A DNA stretch of 63,026 nucleotides from positions 1 through 63,026 of the forward strand of contig SUWY01000015.1 of the NCBI GenBank assembly GCA_015061245.1, read 5' to 3'. This document shows, one piece after another, positions 54,666 through 63,026 of this stretch; within the stretch, counting starts at the first letter, position 1; each line of letters opens with the position of its first letter. The position numbers and the translations under genes are program-made. The DNA comes from Bacteroidales bacterium. Lineage in GTDB: Bacteria > Bacteroidota > Bacteroidia > Bacteroidales > Marinifilaceae. The notes beneath the pieces were generated by a model. It did no database searches. It was given only the letters and a program-made list of their open reading frames with translations, and was not told where the DNA came from.

Positions 54666-56016
54666 ATGGGAGAAAGTAAAGAAATAAAAGGATTGTGGTG
54701 GTTGCCTAATGCATCTGACAATCAAATACCAGGAACATTAAACATACGAAATGATAGAATGGTTCTTGAAACAATTGGTAGTTTAGCAGAAGATAATCCG
54801 ATTCTTCATTTTGCCACAGGGAAAGTTCCTCAATATGACGTTATATGGGGCATTTCATCTGATGCAAAAGAGGTTAGCCTATTCAATAGTTATGAATCTA
54901 TGTCCTTTAATACAGCTTGTCCTTTACCTGTAGCTAGATATAGTGTGCAAGTGGTTGCTATTGGCAAACATATCAGCTCATTAGATGAAGTGGGCAATTA
55001 TGATATTAAAGCTTATTTCGATGAATTGCCATATTGGTTTAGACCAAATTGTTTGCATTTTAACATGCAAGAACAAAAATATACTTTTTGTGTAGATTTA
55101 AGCAATACAAATCATGTAACTACTCAAATAGACGATGGATGTACATTAAGTCTTGAAGGCGAAACGAATATTTCTCAGGATAAAACAGGGATGCGTGTTG
55201 AAGTTGAACAAATGAGTACTCATAAGTTTGCATTTTCTAATCTAATTTCAATGAGATGCAAAATATAAAATTTTTGTCTTTGAACAATTCCTTTCTTTTG
55301 CAACTTTAGCTCCAGTAAAATATAAACGTTTTCTTCTTATAGATAAGGATAAGCAGAACGATCGAACTAAAAATAGCACGATTGAGATTTATGATGAAAA
55401 AGAAAGTACATTAAGCAAGCCAGAGCGGCTTTTGGAATATTTGTTTGTTTATGAAACAATTAAAGAATCATTTCCTACTATTATTAAGAGATGATTTACA
55501 GAGAAAGATATGTTTCCTATACGTGCTCATCTAATAGATAGTGTTGGTCATAAAGGAGCATTTTGTAGCACGGATTTTTTAACGATAATACAAGCTATCG
55601 ATGGCTTTTATTGTCGATTTAGAGAAGATGGAATTGGACTAAAACAAATTTTGAGTAATTTAAAGGAGGAGTTTAAAGAAATTTCAATCTTAGAAATATC
55701 TGATTATGATATTGTTTGTATTCGTGATTCCAGGCATTATTATTCACATTTACTTCCCCCTGGAAAGAAGCAAAATGTCGTTGATGGACATGAATTTTAT
55801 AATCTGAATCATAAATTAAGAAAATTATTATTATGCTGTATATTGAATTTTATAGGTTTTAATAATAATGAAATAAATACAATCTTTTCCAAAAGTCATA
55901 ATTCATATCTTCGCATGATAAACGGAAAAGAGCGTAAAATCAAAAACGTAGAACCAATTGTTCTTGATGGAAATATATTGTCTGTGACTCAAAAAACGGA
56001 AATAGCACTAGAATAA
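54666..56016 (+). pseudogene. Disrupted ApeA-type HEPN abortive-infection gene
   Basis: Three pieces add up to one protein of about 450 aa. Piece 1 (54666-55268) is the ApeA N-terminal domain (MGESKEIKGLWWLPNASDNQ, then IPGTLNI). A frameshift near the A-rich stretch 55257-55265 leads to piece 2 (55258-55491: KIFVFEQFLSFATLAPVKYK and on), which ends at an in-frame TGA (55492-55494) where the family would have Trp. Piece 3 (55495-56016, same frame) is the HEPN domain with RHYYSH (55732-55749), the catalytic R-X4-H RNase motif. ApeA proteins abort phage infection by RNA cleavage. Two independent lesions make a true pseudogene likely, even though the catalytic motif survives. Confidence 0.75.
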
Positions 56017-56040
56017 ATGGATTTAAAGATATGACAAAAA

Positions 56041-56121
56041 CAAGCGATACAATTATTTGAAGAATGTAAGGTGCGTATTGTTTGGGATGACGAATGTGGA
56101 AGAGGGTTAATCAAACCATGA
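56041..56121 (+). pseudogene. Remnant of a BRO-N type protein
   Basis: 27 codons read QAIQLFEECKVRIVWDDECG and RGLIKP before a TGA. The wording LFE..KVR.VWD.E is that of the BRO N-terminal domain in phage antirepressors and related Bacteroidetes proteins. No start or downstream domain remains. Confidence 0.45.
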
Positions 56122-56154
56122 CAAATCACCACCAGTTAATAATGAAAAGAACTT

Positions 56155-56505
56155 ATGGCAAATCGAAAAGAAATAAGAAATAGCACAGCAGAGTTCTTAA
56201 TCTTTCAAATTGAAGGGAAGGAACAAGGGGTTGAAGTGTTCTACAAAGATAAAACAGTGTGGTGTACACAGAAGGCAATGGGAATGCTTTTCGATGTGAA
56301 CATACCTGCAATAAGCAAGCACCTTAAAAACATTTATGAGCAAGGGGAACTCACAGAAGAGCGAACTGTTTCCAAAATGGAAATAGTTCGAATGGAAGGT
56401 AATAGGCAGGTTAAACGAGAAACTGTGTTCTACAATCTCGATTTAGCACCCCTGCTCCCACAAAATTGGAAAACTTTGCCCGACTTTGACACTAATAGTC
56501 ACTAA
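56155..56505 (+). pseudogene. Truncated RhuM-family gene
   Basis: 116 aa. The first ~96 residues (EFLIFQIEGKEQGVEVFYKD, ISKHLKNIYEQGEL, RETVFYNLD) match the RhuM family N-terminal domain, a protein usually of about 330 aa. After YNLD the sequence becomes unrelated and stops inside a 10-bp tandem repeat, so most of the gene was lost at a recombination junction. It could still be translated. Confidence 0.7.
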
Positions 56506-56540
56506 TAGTTACTAATAGTTACTAATCGTACACTAATCGT
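56491..56540. repeat. 10-bp tandem repeat (ACTAATAGTT-type, about 5 copies)
   Basis: ACTAATAGTC, ACTAATAGTT twice, ACTAATCGTA, then CACTAATCGT: five near-identical decamers. The RhuM fragment's stop codon lies in it and a terminator follows, so this marks a rearrangement point. Confidence 0.8.
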
Positions 56541-56543
56541 CAC

Positions 56544-56588
56544 AAAAAGTCTCGACTCGTAAAAAATAGATACGAATCGGGACTTTTT
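56544..56588. terminator. Strong bidirectional terminator at the island's right part
   Basis: A 17-bp stem (AAAAAGTCTCGACTCGT / ACGAATCGGGACTTTTT, one G-U pair and one mismatch) with an 11-base A-rich loop; both strands end in five Ts. Confidence 0.8.
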
Positions 56589-56689
56589 CATTACAAATCT
56601 ATACGTGCTTCACCGAGGGGTTACACATGACCATTTGTCCGATACTATCCAATAAATTTAGTAACCTTATGAATTTGTATATAGACAAC

Positions 56690-56728
56690 AAAAAAGAGCT
56701 GCCTAACATTATTCAATTGTTAGACAGC
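56690..56728 (-). terminator. Terminator of dnaK
   Basis: On the minus strand, GCTGTCTAACA pairs with TGTTAGGCAGC (11 bp, one G-U) and is followed by CTCTTTTTTG. It lies 40 bases after the dnaK stop. The element GGCTGTCTAAC also appears at 42283. Confidence 0.8.
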
Positions 56729-56767
56729 CTCATTTAATTATAAATTTTTATCGTTTGTTATCTCATA

Positions 56768-58690
56768 CTACTTCACTTCCTCGAAGTCGGCGTCTTGAAC
56801 GTCACCCTGCTGAGAAGATGAGCCTCCCTGAGCTCCTGCTCCGGCATTAGGATCGAAACCTGCTCCACCCTGTGCCTGTTGTGCTTGCTGCTGAGCGTTA
56901 TACATATCCTGGCTTGCTGCCTGGAATACGCTGTTCAACTTCTCGGTTGCAGCCTTGATGGCATCAACATCCTGAGACTTGTGAGCGTTCTTCAACTCCT
57001 CAAGTGCAGACTCGATAGGAGCCTTCTTGTCAGCCGGAATCTTATCACCAAACTCCTTCAACTGTTTCTCTGTCTGGAAGATCATTGCGTCAGCCTGGTT
57101 GATAGTATCAATGCGCTCCTTCTCCTTCTTGTCACTCTCGGCATTAGCTGCAGCCTCGTCCTTCATTCTCTGAATCTCTGCATCTGACAAACCGGATGAA
57201 GCCTCGATTCTGATAGATTGCTCCTTACCTGTAGCCTTATCCTTAGCAGATACGTTCAAAATTCCGTTAGCATCGATATCGAATGTTACCTCAATCTGTG
57301 GTACTCCACGTGGTGCTGGTGGAATTGAATCCAAGTGGAACTGTCCAAGTGACTTGTTATCTTTTGCCATTGAACGCTCTCCCTGCAATACGTGAATCTC
57401 AACGGATGGCTGGTTATCTACAGCGGTACTGAATACCTGAGATTTTCTTGTAGGAATTGTGGTGTTTGCATCGATAAGCTTTGTCATAACACCTCCAAGT
57501 GTCTCGATACCAAGAGAAAGTGGAGTTACATCAAGCAACAATACATCCTTAACCTCTCCTGTCAAAACTCCTCCCTGGATAGCTGCTCCAATTGCAACAA
57601 CCTCGTCAGGGTTAACTCCTTTCGATGGAGCCTTTCCGAAGAACTCCTCAACCTTTTGCTGAACGGCAGGGATACGTGTTGATCCTCCTACAAGGATAAC
57701 CTCGTCAATCTCGCTTGCGCTCATGCCTGCGTCTTGCAATGCTTTGCGACATGGCTCGATTGTTGCTTGAACCAAATCAAAGGTCAACTGATCGAATTTA
57801 GCTCTTGTCAATGTTCTTACCAAGTGTTTTGGAATTCCATTAACAGGGAAGATATAAGGCAAGTTGATCTCTGTGCTGGTTGTACTTGACAACTCAATCT
57901 TTGCCTTCTCGGCAGCCTCTTTCAAACGCTGGTGTGCCATAGCGTCCTGACGAATATCTACGCCCTCGTCACTCTTGAACTCCTCTGCCAACCAGTTGAT
58001 GATAGCATCGTCGAAGTCATCACCACCAAGGTGAGTATTTCCGTTTGTTGATTTTACCTCGAACACTCCGTCACCCAACTCAAGGATTGAGATATCGAAT
58101 GTACCTCCACCCAAGTCGAATACAGCCACCTTCATATCGCTATTCTTCTTGTCCAAACCGTATGCCAAAGCAGCAGCTGTAGGCTCGTTCACGATACGCT
58201 TAACTGTCAAACCTGCAATCTCGCCGGCCTCTTTTGTCGCCTGACGCTGTGAATCGCTGAAGTATGCAGGAACTGTAATAACAGCCTCGGTAACCTCTTG
58301 TCCCAAATAGTCCTCGGCAGTCTTCTTCATCTTCTGAAGAATCATAGCAGAGATCTCTTGTGGAGAGTATTTGCGGTCATCGATAACAACTCTTGGAGTG
58401 TTGTTGTCGCCACGAACCACCTGATATGGTACACGTGCAACCTCTTTTCCAACCTGATCAAATGTCTCACCCATGAAACGTTTGATAGAGTATATTGTTT
58501 TATGTGGGTTGGTAATAGCCTGACGCTTTGCAGGATCACCTACCTTACGCTCGCCATTGTCTGCAAATGCAACAACCGATGGTGTTGTTCTACGACCCTC
58601 GTTGTTTGTAATTACAACAGGCTCATTTCCCTCCATTACTGCAACGCAGCTGTTGGTTGTTCCTAAGTCAATTCCAATAATCTTTCCCAT
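56768..58690 (-). CDS. dnaK: Chaperone DnaK (Hsp70)
   Basis: 640 aa from the ATG at 58690, where the Hsp70 start [21 protein letters not shown] lies; the longer frame to 58729 adds a non-family tail. ATPase motifs [14 protein letters not shown] and [11 protein letters not shown], linker [17 protein letters not shown], peptide-binding domain, and a Gln/Gly-rich C-terminal tail ending in [11 protein letters not shown]. It folds proteins with DnaJ and GrpE, which are not adjacent; a DjlA-like J protein is at 39954. Confidence 0.98.
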   Translation of the reverse strand: MGKIIGIDLGTTNSCVAVMEGNEPVVITNNEGRRTTPSVVAFADNGERKVGDPAKRQAITNPHKTIYSIKRFMGETFDQVGKEVARVPYQVVRGDNNTPRVVIDDRKYSPQEISAMILQKMKKTAEDYLGQEVTEAVITVPAYFSDSQRQATKEAGEIAGLTVKRIVNEPTAAALAYGLDKKNSDMKVAVFDLGGGTFDISILELGDGVFEVKSTNGNTHLGGDDFDDAIINWLAEEFKSDEGVDIRQDAMAHQRLKEAAEKAKIELSSTTSTEINLPYIFPVNGIPKHLVRTLTRAKFDQLTFDLVQATIEPCRKALQDAGMSASEIDEVILVGGSTRIPAVQQKVEEFFGKAPSKGVNPDEVVAIGAAIQGGVLTGEVKDVLLLDVTPLSLGIETLGGVMTKLIDANTTIPTRKSQVFSTAVDNQPSVEIHVLQGERSMAKDNKSLGQFHLDSIPPAPRGVPQIEVTFDIDANGILNVSAKDKATGKEQSIRIEASSGLSDAEIQRMKDEAAANAESDKKEKERIDTINQADAMIFQTEKQLKEFGDKIPADKKAPIESALEELKNAHKSQDVDAIKAATEKLNSVFQAASQDMYNAQQQAQQAQGGAGFDPNAGAGAQGGSSSQQGDVQDADFEEVK

Positions 58691-58772
58691 AGTTTTATAT
58701 TTTTTCAATAGTTTATATTCAAATTCCAACGCTTCATATCCGCGTTCATAAATTATATGGCAAATGGTGTGC

Positions 58773-58780
58773 CAAATATA
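58773..58780 (-). promoter_or_regulatory. -7 box of dnaK
   Basis: TATATTTG on the minus strand, an exact TAnnTTTG, about 80 bases before the dnaK ATG. No CIRCE-type inverted repeat was seen. Confidence 0.45.
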
Positions 58781-58906
58781 AAAACAGCCATTTTAATCTT
58801 TTTTGGCAGAAAAACGTGACATGTTTTGTGTCATTGTGTCAGTTATGGGCGAGGTCTCTCGGTCAAAAGTGGTATTTATACTTAGTGTTCTCTGTTAAAA
58901 TCTGTC

Positions 58907-58914
58907 TAACTTTG
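58907..58914 (+). promoter_or_regulatory. -7 box of the cysteate-synthase-like gene
   Basis: TAACTTTG, an exact TAnnTTTG, 26 bases before the ATG. Confidence 0.45.
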
Positions 58915-58940
58915 TTCGATTAATTAACAAATTCTTAGGA

Positions 58941-60227
58941 ATGAAGACAAACTATGTACTGAAGAGCCGTTGTTGTGATGCGGTATTCGAGGATAAAAAC
59001 TGGGAGTTGGAGTGTCCCAAAAGTTGTGGACCTTCATTGATATATGCAGATTACGAGAAGAAACAGATTGAGGTTGGTGCCGATGAGCTTGGTTTGTACA
59101 AGTTTGCAGATTGGATGCCAATATGCAAAACATTGATAGGTTCGGCCTCGCCCGTAACATATAAGAGTGAGGGACTTGCAGAGAAGTTGGGATTAGAGAA
59201 TCTCTATATCACCTTCAACGGATATTGGCCGGAGAAGGGTGCCAATATGTCAACCGGTAGCTTTAAAGAGTGCGAGGCATACTCAATTTGTGCCAGAACA
59301 AATGTCAAGGCCGAGGCAGGAAAGGTAATGGTTGTGGCATCGGCAGGAAATACTGCTCGTGCGTTTGCTCATGTATGTTCCGAGAATAAAATTCCTTTGT
59401 TGCTATGTGTGCCCGAGGACAATATCGACGCTCTTTGGTCTGAAACTCCTATAGATTCATGTGTTAAGTTGATTTGCAGTCAGAGTGGCAGTGACTACTT
59501 CGATGCTATTGCATTGAGTAATGTAGCATGTGAGATGGATAAATTCTACACCGAGGGTGGTGCCAAAAATGTGGCGCGTCGCGATGGAATGGGAACTACC
59601 GTACTATCGGCAGTAACTACAATTGGCAGAATCCCTGATTACTATTTCCAGGCTGTAGGTAGTGGAACCGGTGCTATTGCTGCGTGGGAGGCTAATATGC
59701 GTTTCCTTGAGGATGGCAGATTTGGCAATAACAAGATGAAATTGATGGTATCGCAGAACTTGCCTTTCGTTCCAATGTGCGAGGCTTGGCATAATGACTC
59801 ACGAGCTCTTCCTGAGATGGATGAAGAGGAGGCTCGTAAAAATGCTATCTCAATATGTGCCAAGGTGTTGAGTAACAGAAAACCACCATACGGATTGAAG
59901 GGTGGACTATATGATTGCATGAAGGATGCAGGTGGCGATTTCTTTGCCGTTACCAATGATGAGGCAATGAGTGCTGCGGAGTTGTTCCATGTGAGCGAGG
60001 GCGCAGAGATTGAGCCTGCGGCAGCTGTTGCAGTTGCATCGTTGGTTAAGGCAGTTCAGGAGAATAAGATAGAAAAGGATGCAACAGTAATGTTGAATAT
60101 TACCGGAGGAGGAATTCAGAGAGTTAAGCGAGAGAAAGAGCTGCACTATTTGAAGCCAAATGCAGTATTCCCAATATCTGCCACAAAAGATGAGATAAAG
60201 GCCAAATTGGCAGAAATATTTGCCTAA
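58941..60227 (+). CDS. Cysteate synthase-like PLP enzyme (threonine synthase family)
   Basis: 428 aa. Fold-type II PLP enzyme: Lys109 in STGSFKECEAY is the predicted Schiff-base residue, and SAGNTARAFAHV is the phosphate/substrate loop. The N-terminal cysteine cluster (SRCCDAVF, LECPKSC), KFADWMPI and TFNGYWPEKGANM fit the cysteate synthase subgroup better than true threonine synthase. Cysteate synthase makes L-cysteate from phosphoserine and sulfite; in methanogens it feeds coenzyme M, while in Bacteroidetes it could supply sulfonolipids. The subgroup call is from remembered family features and could be wrong in favour of threonine synthase. Confidence 0.65.
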   Translation: MKTNYVLKSRCCDAVFEDKNWELECPKSCGPSLIYADYEKKQIEVGADELGLYKFADWMPICKTLIGSASPVTYKSEGLAEKLGLENLYITFNGYWPEKGANMSTGSFKECEAYSICARTNVKAEAGKVMVVASAGNTARAFAHVCSENKIPLLLCVPEDNIDALWSETPIDSCVKLICSQSGSDYFDAIALSNVACEMDKFYTEGGAKNVARRDGMGTTVLSAVTTIGRIPDYYFQAVGSGTGAIAAWEANMRFLEDGRFGNNKMKLMVSQNLPFVPMCEAWHNDSRALPEMDEEEARKNAISICAKVLSNRKPPYGLKGGLYDCMKDAGGDFFAVTNDEAMSAAELFHVSEGAEIEPAAAVAVASLVKAVQENKIEKDATVMLNITGGGIQRVKREKELHYLKPNAVFPISATKDEIKAKLAEIFA

Positions 60228-60247
60228 AGGTATAGATACTTATTTTG

Positions 60248-60288
60248 CGAGGCGCAATTTGCAAGAAAATTTGTAAATTTGCGCCTCG
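60248..60288. promoter_or_regulatory. Inverted repeat overlapping the promoter of the LptF/G gene
   Basis: Perfect 10-bp arms CGAGGCGCAA (60248-60257) and TTGCGCCTCG (60279-60288). The -7 box TAAATTTG (60274-60281) ends inside the right arm, 25 bases before the ATG. The palindrome could be an operator or a terminator of the upstream gene, though no T tract follows. Confidence 0.6.
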
Positions 60289-60306
60289 TAATAGTTATAT
60301 AGAGAA

Positions 60307-61779
60307 ATGAAGAAACTTCACCTTTTTATGCTAAAGAGTTTTGTGGGGCCCTTTTTCGCCACATTCTTTATAGCCATGTTTGTATTGATCATGCAGTTCT
60401 TATGGCGTATGATCGATGATATCGTGGGTAAAGGTTTGGAGTTTAGTGTCTTGGCGGAATTGATAGTCTATATGGCAACATCCTTGGTGCCGATGGCGCT
60501 TCCCTTGGCAGTGCTTCTCTCATCAATCATGACATTTGGTTCATTGGGTGAAAACTATGAGCTGACAGCCCTTAAGGCGGCCGGAATATCGCTCTACCGC
60601 ATCATGAAGCCGCTGATAATGTTGATAATTGTAGTAACAATATCGGCATTCTTCTTCGCAAATAATGTATTGCCGGTAGCAAATCTGAAACTCTATACAC
60701 TTCTTTATGATATTCGTAAGGCTAAACCTGAAATGGCATTTAAAGAGGGTATATTTACTAATGACTTAGAGGGTTACAGCATTAAAATTGATAGAATTAA
60801 CAAAGAGACAGGAATGATGTACGATTTGTTAATCTATTCACATAAAGATGGTAGTGGAAACTACGAGGTAACCCGAGCGGATTCCGGATATATGTATACA
60901 CTCCCTGGACAGAACATTATGCAGCTAACCCTATTTGATGGAAGTACCTATACCGATGAATCTGTCAATGATATAGATAAACGTAAAACCTTCCCATTCC
61001 GTAGAATTACCTTCGAGAGTCAGGTTGCAATGATTCCGCTTCCCGATTCCGATTTGAAGCGTTCCGATGAGGATGGTTTGCGAAGTCATGCCAGAATGTT
61101 GAACCTTGTTCAGTTGGACTATGCTGTAGATTCGATTGGCGGTTTGGTAAAGGAGCGCCAGGATGTTGACATACAGAAGAGATTAAAAACTGACTATCTA
61201 AAATCAAAGGTATTGGTAAAGAGGCGTGATAGTATTCTAACTGCTCAAGCTAAAGAGACTCCAATGCGTTATGATAGCTTGATAGAGATGTTGGATTATG
61301 AGCAATATCAGAAAGTGCTTGAGAATGCATTGGATTTGGCCCGAGAAGTACAGCAGAAGAATGAAAATGATAAATTATACTATTTAGCTCAGAGTGAGTC
61401 TATTCGCAAACACAAAGTTGAGTGGCATAAGAAATTCACTTTGGCATTTGCATGTTTTATCTTCTTCTTCATAGGTGCTCCATTGGGTGCTATTATCCGT
61501 AAAGGAGGTTTGGGAATGCCGCTTGTGGTTTCTGTATTCCTCTTCATTATGTACTACATCATATCAATGATGGGTGAGCGTTCAGCTGCCGAGGCAGCGT
61601 TGACTCCGTTAGTTGGCACATGGTTGTCCTCGTTCATTCTTTTGATATTAGGAATATTCTTGACATATAAATCTGTAACCGACTCAGAACTATTGAATCC
61701 GGAGTCGTACCATAAAATATATGTTAAGGTTAAGCATTTCATACAGCGTATAGTGCGTCGTTTCAAAGGAGGCAAATAA
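60307..61779 (+). CDS. LptF/LptG-family lipopolysaccharide export permease
   Basis: 490 aa with the YjgP/YjgQ layout: three N-terminal membrane segments (about 12-32, 58-80, 98-118), a large periplasmic beta-jellyroll region with a helical insertion (about 120-385), and three C-terminal segments (about 380-400, 410-430, 440-462). It would extract LPS from the inner membrane together with LptB. Only one permease gene is present here. Its stop shares a base with the next start codon (TAATG). Confidence 0.88.
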   Translation: MKKLHLFMLKSFVGPFFATFFIAMFVLIMQFLWRMIDDIVGKGLEFSVLAELIVYMATSLVPMALPLAVLLSSIMTFGSLGENYELTALKAAGISLYRIMKPLIMLIIVVTISAFFFANNVLPVANLKLYTLLYDIRKAKPEMAFKEGIFTNDLEGYSIKIDRINKETGMMYDLLIYSHKDGSGNYEVTRADSGYMYTLPGQNIMQLTLFDGSTYTDESVNDIDKRKTFPFRRITFESQVAMIPLPDSDLKRSDEDGLRSHARMLNLVQLDYAVDSIGGLVKERQDVDIQKRLKTDYLKSKVLVKRRDSILTAQAKETPMRYDSLIEMLDYEQYQKVLENALDLAREVQQKNENDKLYYLAQSESIRKHKVEWHKKFTLAFACFIFFFIGAPLGAIIRKGGLGMPLVVSVFLFIMYYIISMMGERSAAEAALTPLVGTWLSSFILLILGIFLTYKSVTDSELLNPESYHKIYVKVKHFIQRIVRRFKGGK

Positions 61780-62747
61780 TGAATAGAGATTTGAGAATTG
61801 TATATATGGGAACTCCCGATTTTGCGGTGTTGCCATTGAAGAGAATTGTCGAGGCCGGTTATAATGTTGTTGGAGTTGTAACAAATCCTGATAAACCTGC
61901 CGGGCGAGGTCGCCAGATTCAAGAGTCACCGGTAAAGGTCTATGCCAAAGAGCTTGGATTGCCCATATTGCAACCCGAGAAGTTCCGTGATCCTCTATTT
62001 TTAGAGCAACTTGCAGCTTTGAAAGCTGATTTGCAGCTTGTGGTGGCATTTAAAATGTTGCCTCAGGTAGTGTGGAGTATGCCGAAATATGGAACAATGA
62101 ATCTGCATGCCTCAATGTTGCCCGATTATCGTGGAGCAGCTCCGATAAATTGGGCCATAATGAATGGAGATAAAGAGAGTGGTGTATCGACATTTATCTT
62201 ACGCCATGAAATTGATACAGGAGCAGTACTATTTCAGCAAGCTGTTCCAATTTCCGAAACAATGACAGCCGGAGAGTTGCATGATACATTAATGGAGGTC
62301 GGAGCAGACCTACTATTGAAGAGTGTCGATGCAATAGATTCAGGTGATTATAAATTGGTAGAGCAGGATCAGTTGAATAATGGTCATGCATCTCGTCACG
62401 CTCCTAAAATTTTTAAAGAGGATATGAAGATTGATTGGAGCATGCCAATCTATACCATATATAATAAGGTGCGAGGTTTGTCTCCATTTCCTGCTGCCTG
62501 GTTTGAATTGAAGTCAAAACAAGGTGAACAGTTGATTTCGGCAAAGGTATTTAAGGTGGAGATGGGGCAGAGTAAGCCGGGCGCTGAGGCAGGAACCTTG
62601 TGTACCGACGGTAAAACCTATATGGGAGTGCATCTGTCCGATGGTACCTTATATATAAAGGAGCTTCAAATTGCTGGTAAGCGCAGAATGGGAATTGAGG
62701 AGTTTTTGCGAGGCTTTAATCTTGATCAGTACGAACTCAAAAATTAA
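61779..62747 (+). CDS. fmt: Methionyl-tRNA formyltransferase
   Basis: 322 aa. Formyl-THF binding and catalysis: RIVYMGTPDFAVLPLKRI, VGVVTNPDKPAGRG, and the signature NLHASMLPDYRGAAPINWAI with the catalytic Asn-His-Asp set. The C-terminal OB-type domain (YTIYNKVRGLSPFPAAWFEL) is present. It formylates initiator Met-tRNA. Coupled by a TAATG overlap to the LPS permease gene. Confidence 0.97.
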   Translation: MNRDLRIVYMGTPDFAVLPLKRIVEAGYNVVGVVTNPDKPAGRGRQIQESPVKVYAKELGLPILQPEKFRDPLFLEQLAALKADLQLVVAFKMLPQVVWSMPKYGTMNLHASMLPDYRGAAPINWAIMNGDKESGVSTFILRHEIDTGAVLFQQAVPISETMTAGELHDTLMEVGADLLLKSVDAIDSGDYKLVEQDQLNNGHASRHAPKIFKEDMKIDWSMPIYTIYNKVRGLSPFPAAWFELKSKQGEQLISAKVFKVEMGQSKPGAEAGTLCTDGKTYMGVHLSDGTLYIKELQIAGKRRMGIEEFLRGFNLDQYELKN

Positions 62748-62844
62748 GCGCAGATACAGTGAAAAAAGTTTTCAAGGGGATGCGCTGAAAATCAGTAAGA
62801 TAAAAAATATTTTAAAAAATCTTGAAAAATTTTTCACCAAAACG

Positions 62845-62875
62845 CTTGCAGATTTGAAAAAAGGGCGTACCTTTG
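62845..62875 (+). promoter_or_regulatory. Stable-RNA promoter P1
   Basis: CTTG at 62845-62848, 19-bp spacer, TACCTTTG at 62868-62875, then GCACTCGCTTTCGGGA. The same start-site sequence is repeated at P2 about 120 bases downstream. Confidence 0.65.
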
Positions 62876-62967
62876 CACTCGCTTTCGGGATGACCTTCGG
62901 GTTTGAATAGAAAGCAACGTTATTTGAAGGTCTGAAGAAAAAAGTTTTGAAAAAAGTTGCTAAAAAA

Positions 62968-62999
62968 TTTGGAGCGAAAGAAATAAGTTCTTAATTTTG
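62968..62999 (+). promoter_or_regulatory. Stable-RNA promoter P2 (probable rRNA operon)
   Basis: TTTG at 62968-62971, 20-bp spacer, TAATTTTG at 62992-62999: a full consensus promoter, preceded by A/T runs resembling an UP element. Downstream GCATCCGCTTTCGGAA echoes P1. Tandem promoters of this form precede 16S rRNA genes in Bacteroidales; the window ends 27 bases later. Confidence 0.7.
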
Positions 63000-63026
63000 C
63001 ATCCGCTTTCGGAAATTTTTTCGACA

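Noticed and set aside
43076-56767. Island as an integrative conjugative element or prophage
   Set aside because: No integrase, relaxase, conjugation, capsid or portal gene is seen; only defence-like and decayed genes.
62671-62910. Plus-strand 79-aa frame over the end of fmt
   Set aside because: Overlaps fmt and runs through the rRNA-type promoter region; composition is not protein-like.

Overview
The window comes from a member of the order Bacteroidales, most likely a gut bacterium. The evidence is the promoter style (many exact -7 boxes of the form TAnnTTTG), lipoproteins with the short lipobox typical of the group, NVEALA peptides paired with BF3164-like propeller lipoproteins, BspA-type leucine-rich repeats, and conserved neighbourhoods such as yajC-ybbR-coaE-DUF5606. 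I cannot fix the family or genus from the sequence alone.

Layout. 1-843: 3' end of a large exported protein. 977-10252: a surface/signalling locus with two NVEALA peptides, three BF3164-like propeller lipoproteins (one frameshifted), a thioredoxin-like lipoprotein (CSSC), a DoxX/MauE-like membrane protein (CGCF), a transglutaminase-like lipoprotein, and a split two-component system. 10242-18280: O-methyltransferase, thyA-folA, a secreted GH2 beta-galactosidase and a BspA-like LRR lipoprotein. 17408-22762 (minus): lipid A acyltransferase, ROK kinase, tRNA methyltransferase, DUF5606, coaE, ybbR, yajC, DUF1573. 22800-27516 (plus): queA, an HsdR-N-like protein, DUF4954, meaB. 27530-36571 (minus): lepB, an RND adaptor, two RND permeases and a laccase-fold protein. 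36854-41748: FadL-type porin, metF, hotdog thioesterase, TerB/DnaJ protein, and an HExxH metallopeptidase lipoprotein with a tandem-repeat linker.

41749-56767 is an AT-rich accessory island between this metallopeptidase and dnaK. It starts with a solitary 5S rRNA and holds two defence-like modules, each headed by a close paralogue of the same 68-aa XRE regulator. The minus-strand module is XRE, AlbA_2/HATPase regulator, a membrane-anchored protein in which I see a cryptic PIN-nuclease residue pattern, and a protein with a possible barnase/EndoU-type (BECR) C-terminus. The plus-strand module is DUF3791, XRE, an adenine methyltransferase and a BsuBI/PstI-type endonuclease. Decayed genes lie around them: an ApeA-type HEPN abortive-infection gene with a frameshift and an in-frame stop, a truncated RhuM gene, a BRO-N remnant, a frameshifted membrane protein and a lone VbhA-like antitoxin. 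There is also a striking cluster of perfect hairpins at 49931-50049. I see no integrase or complete IS.

56768-62747 returns to core genes: dnaK (minus), a cysteate-synthase-like PLP enzyme, an LptF/G permease and fmt. The window ends in tandem strong promoters of the stable-RNA type, so an rRNA operon probably starts just beyond the right edge. The best candidate for an undescribed system is the XRE-AlbA-PIN-BECR operon at 43076-48352; second is the NVEALA/propeller/thiol-redox locus at 977-10252.
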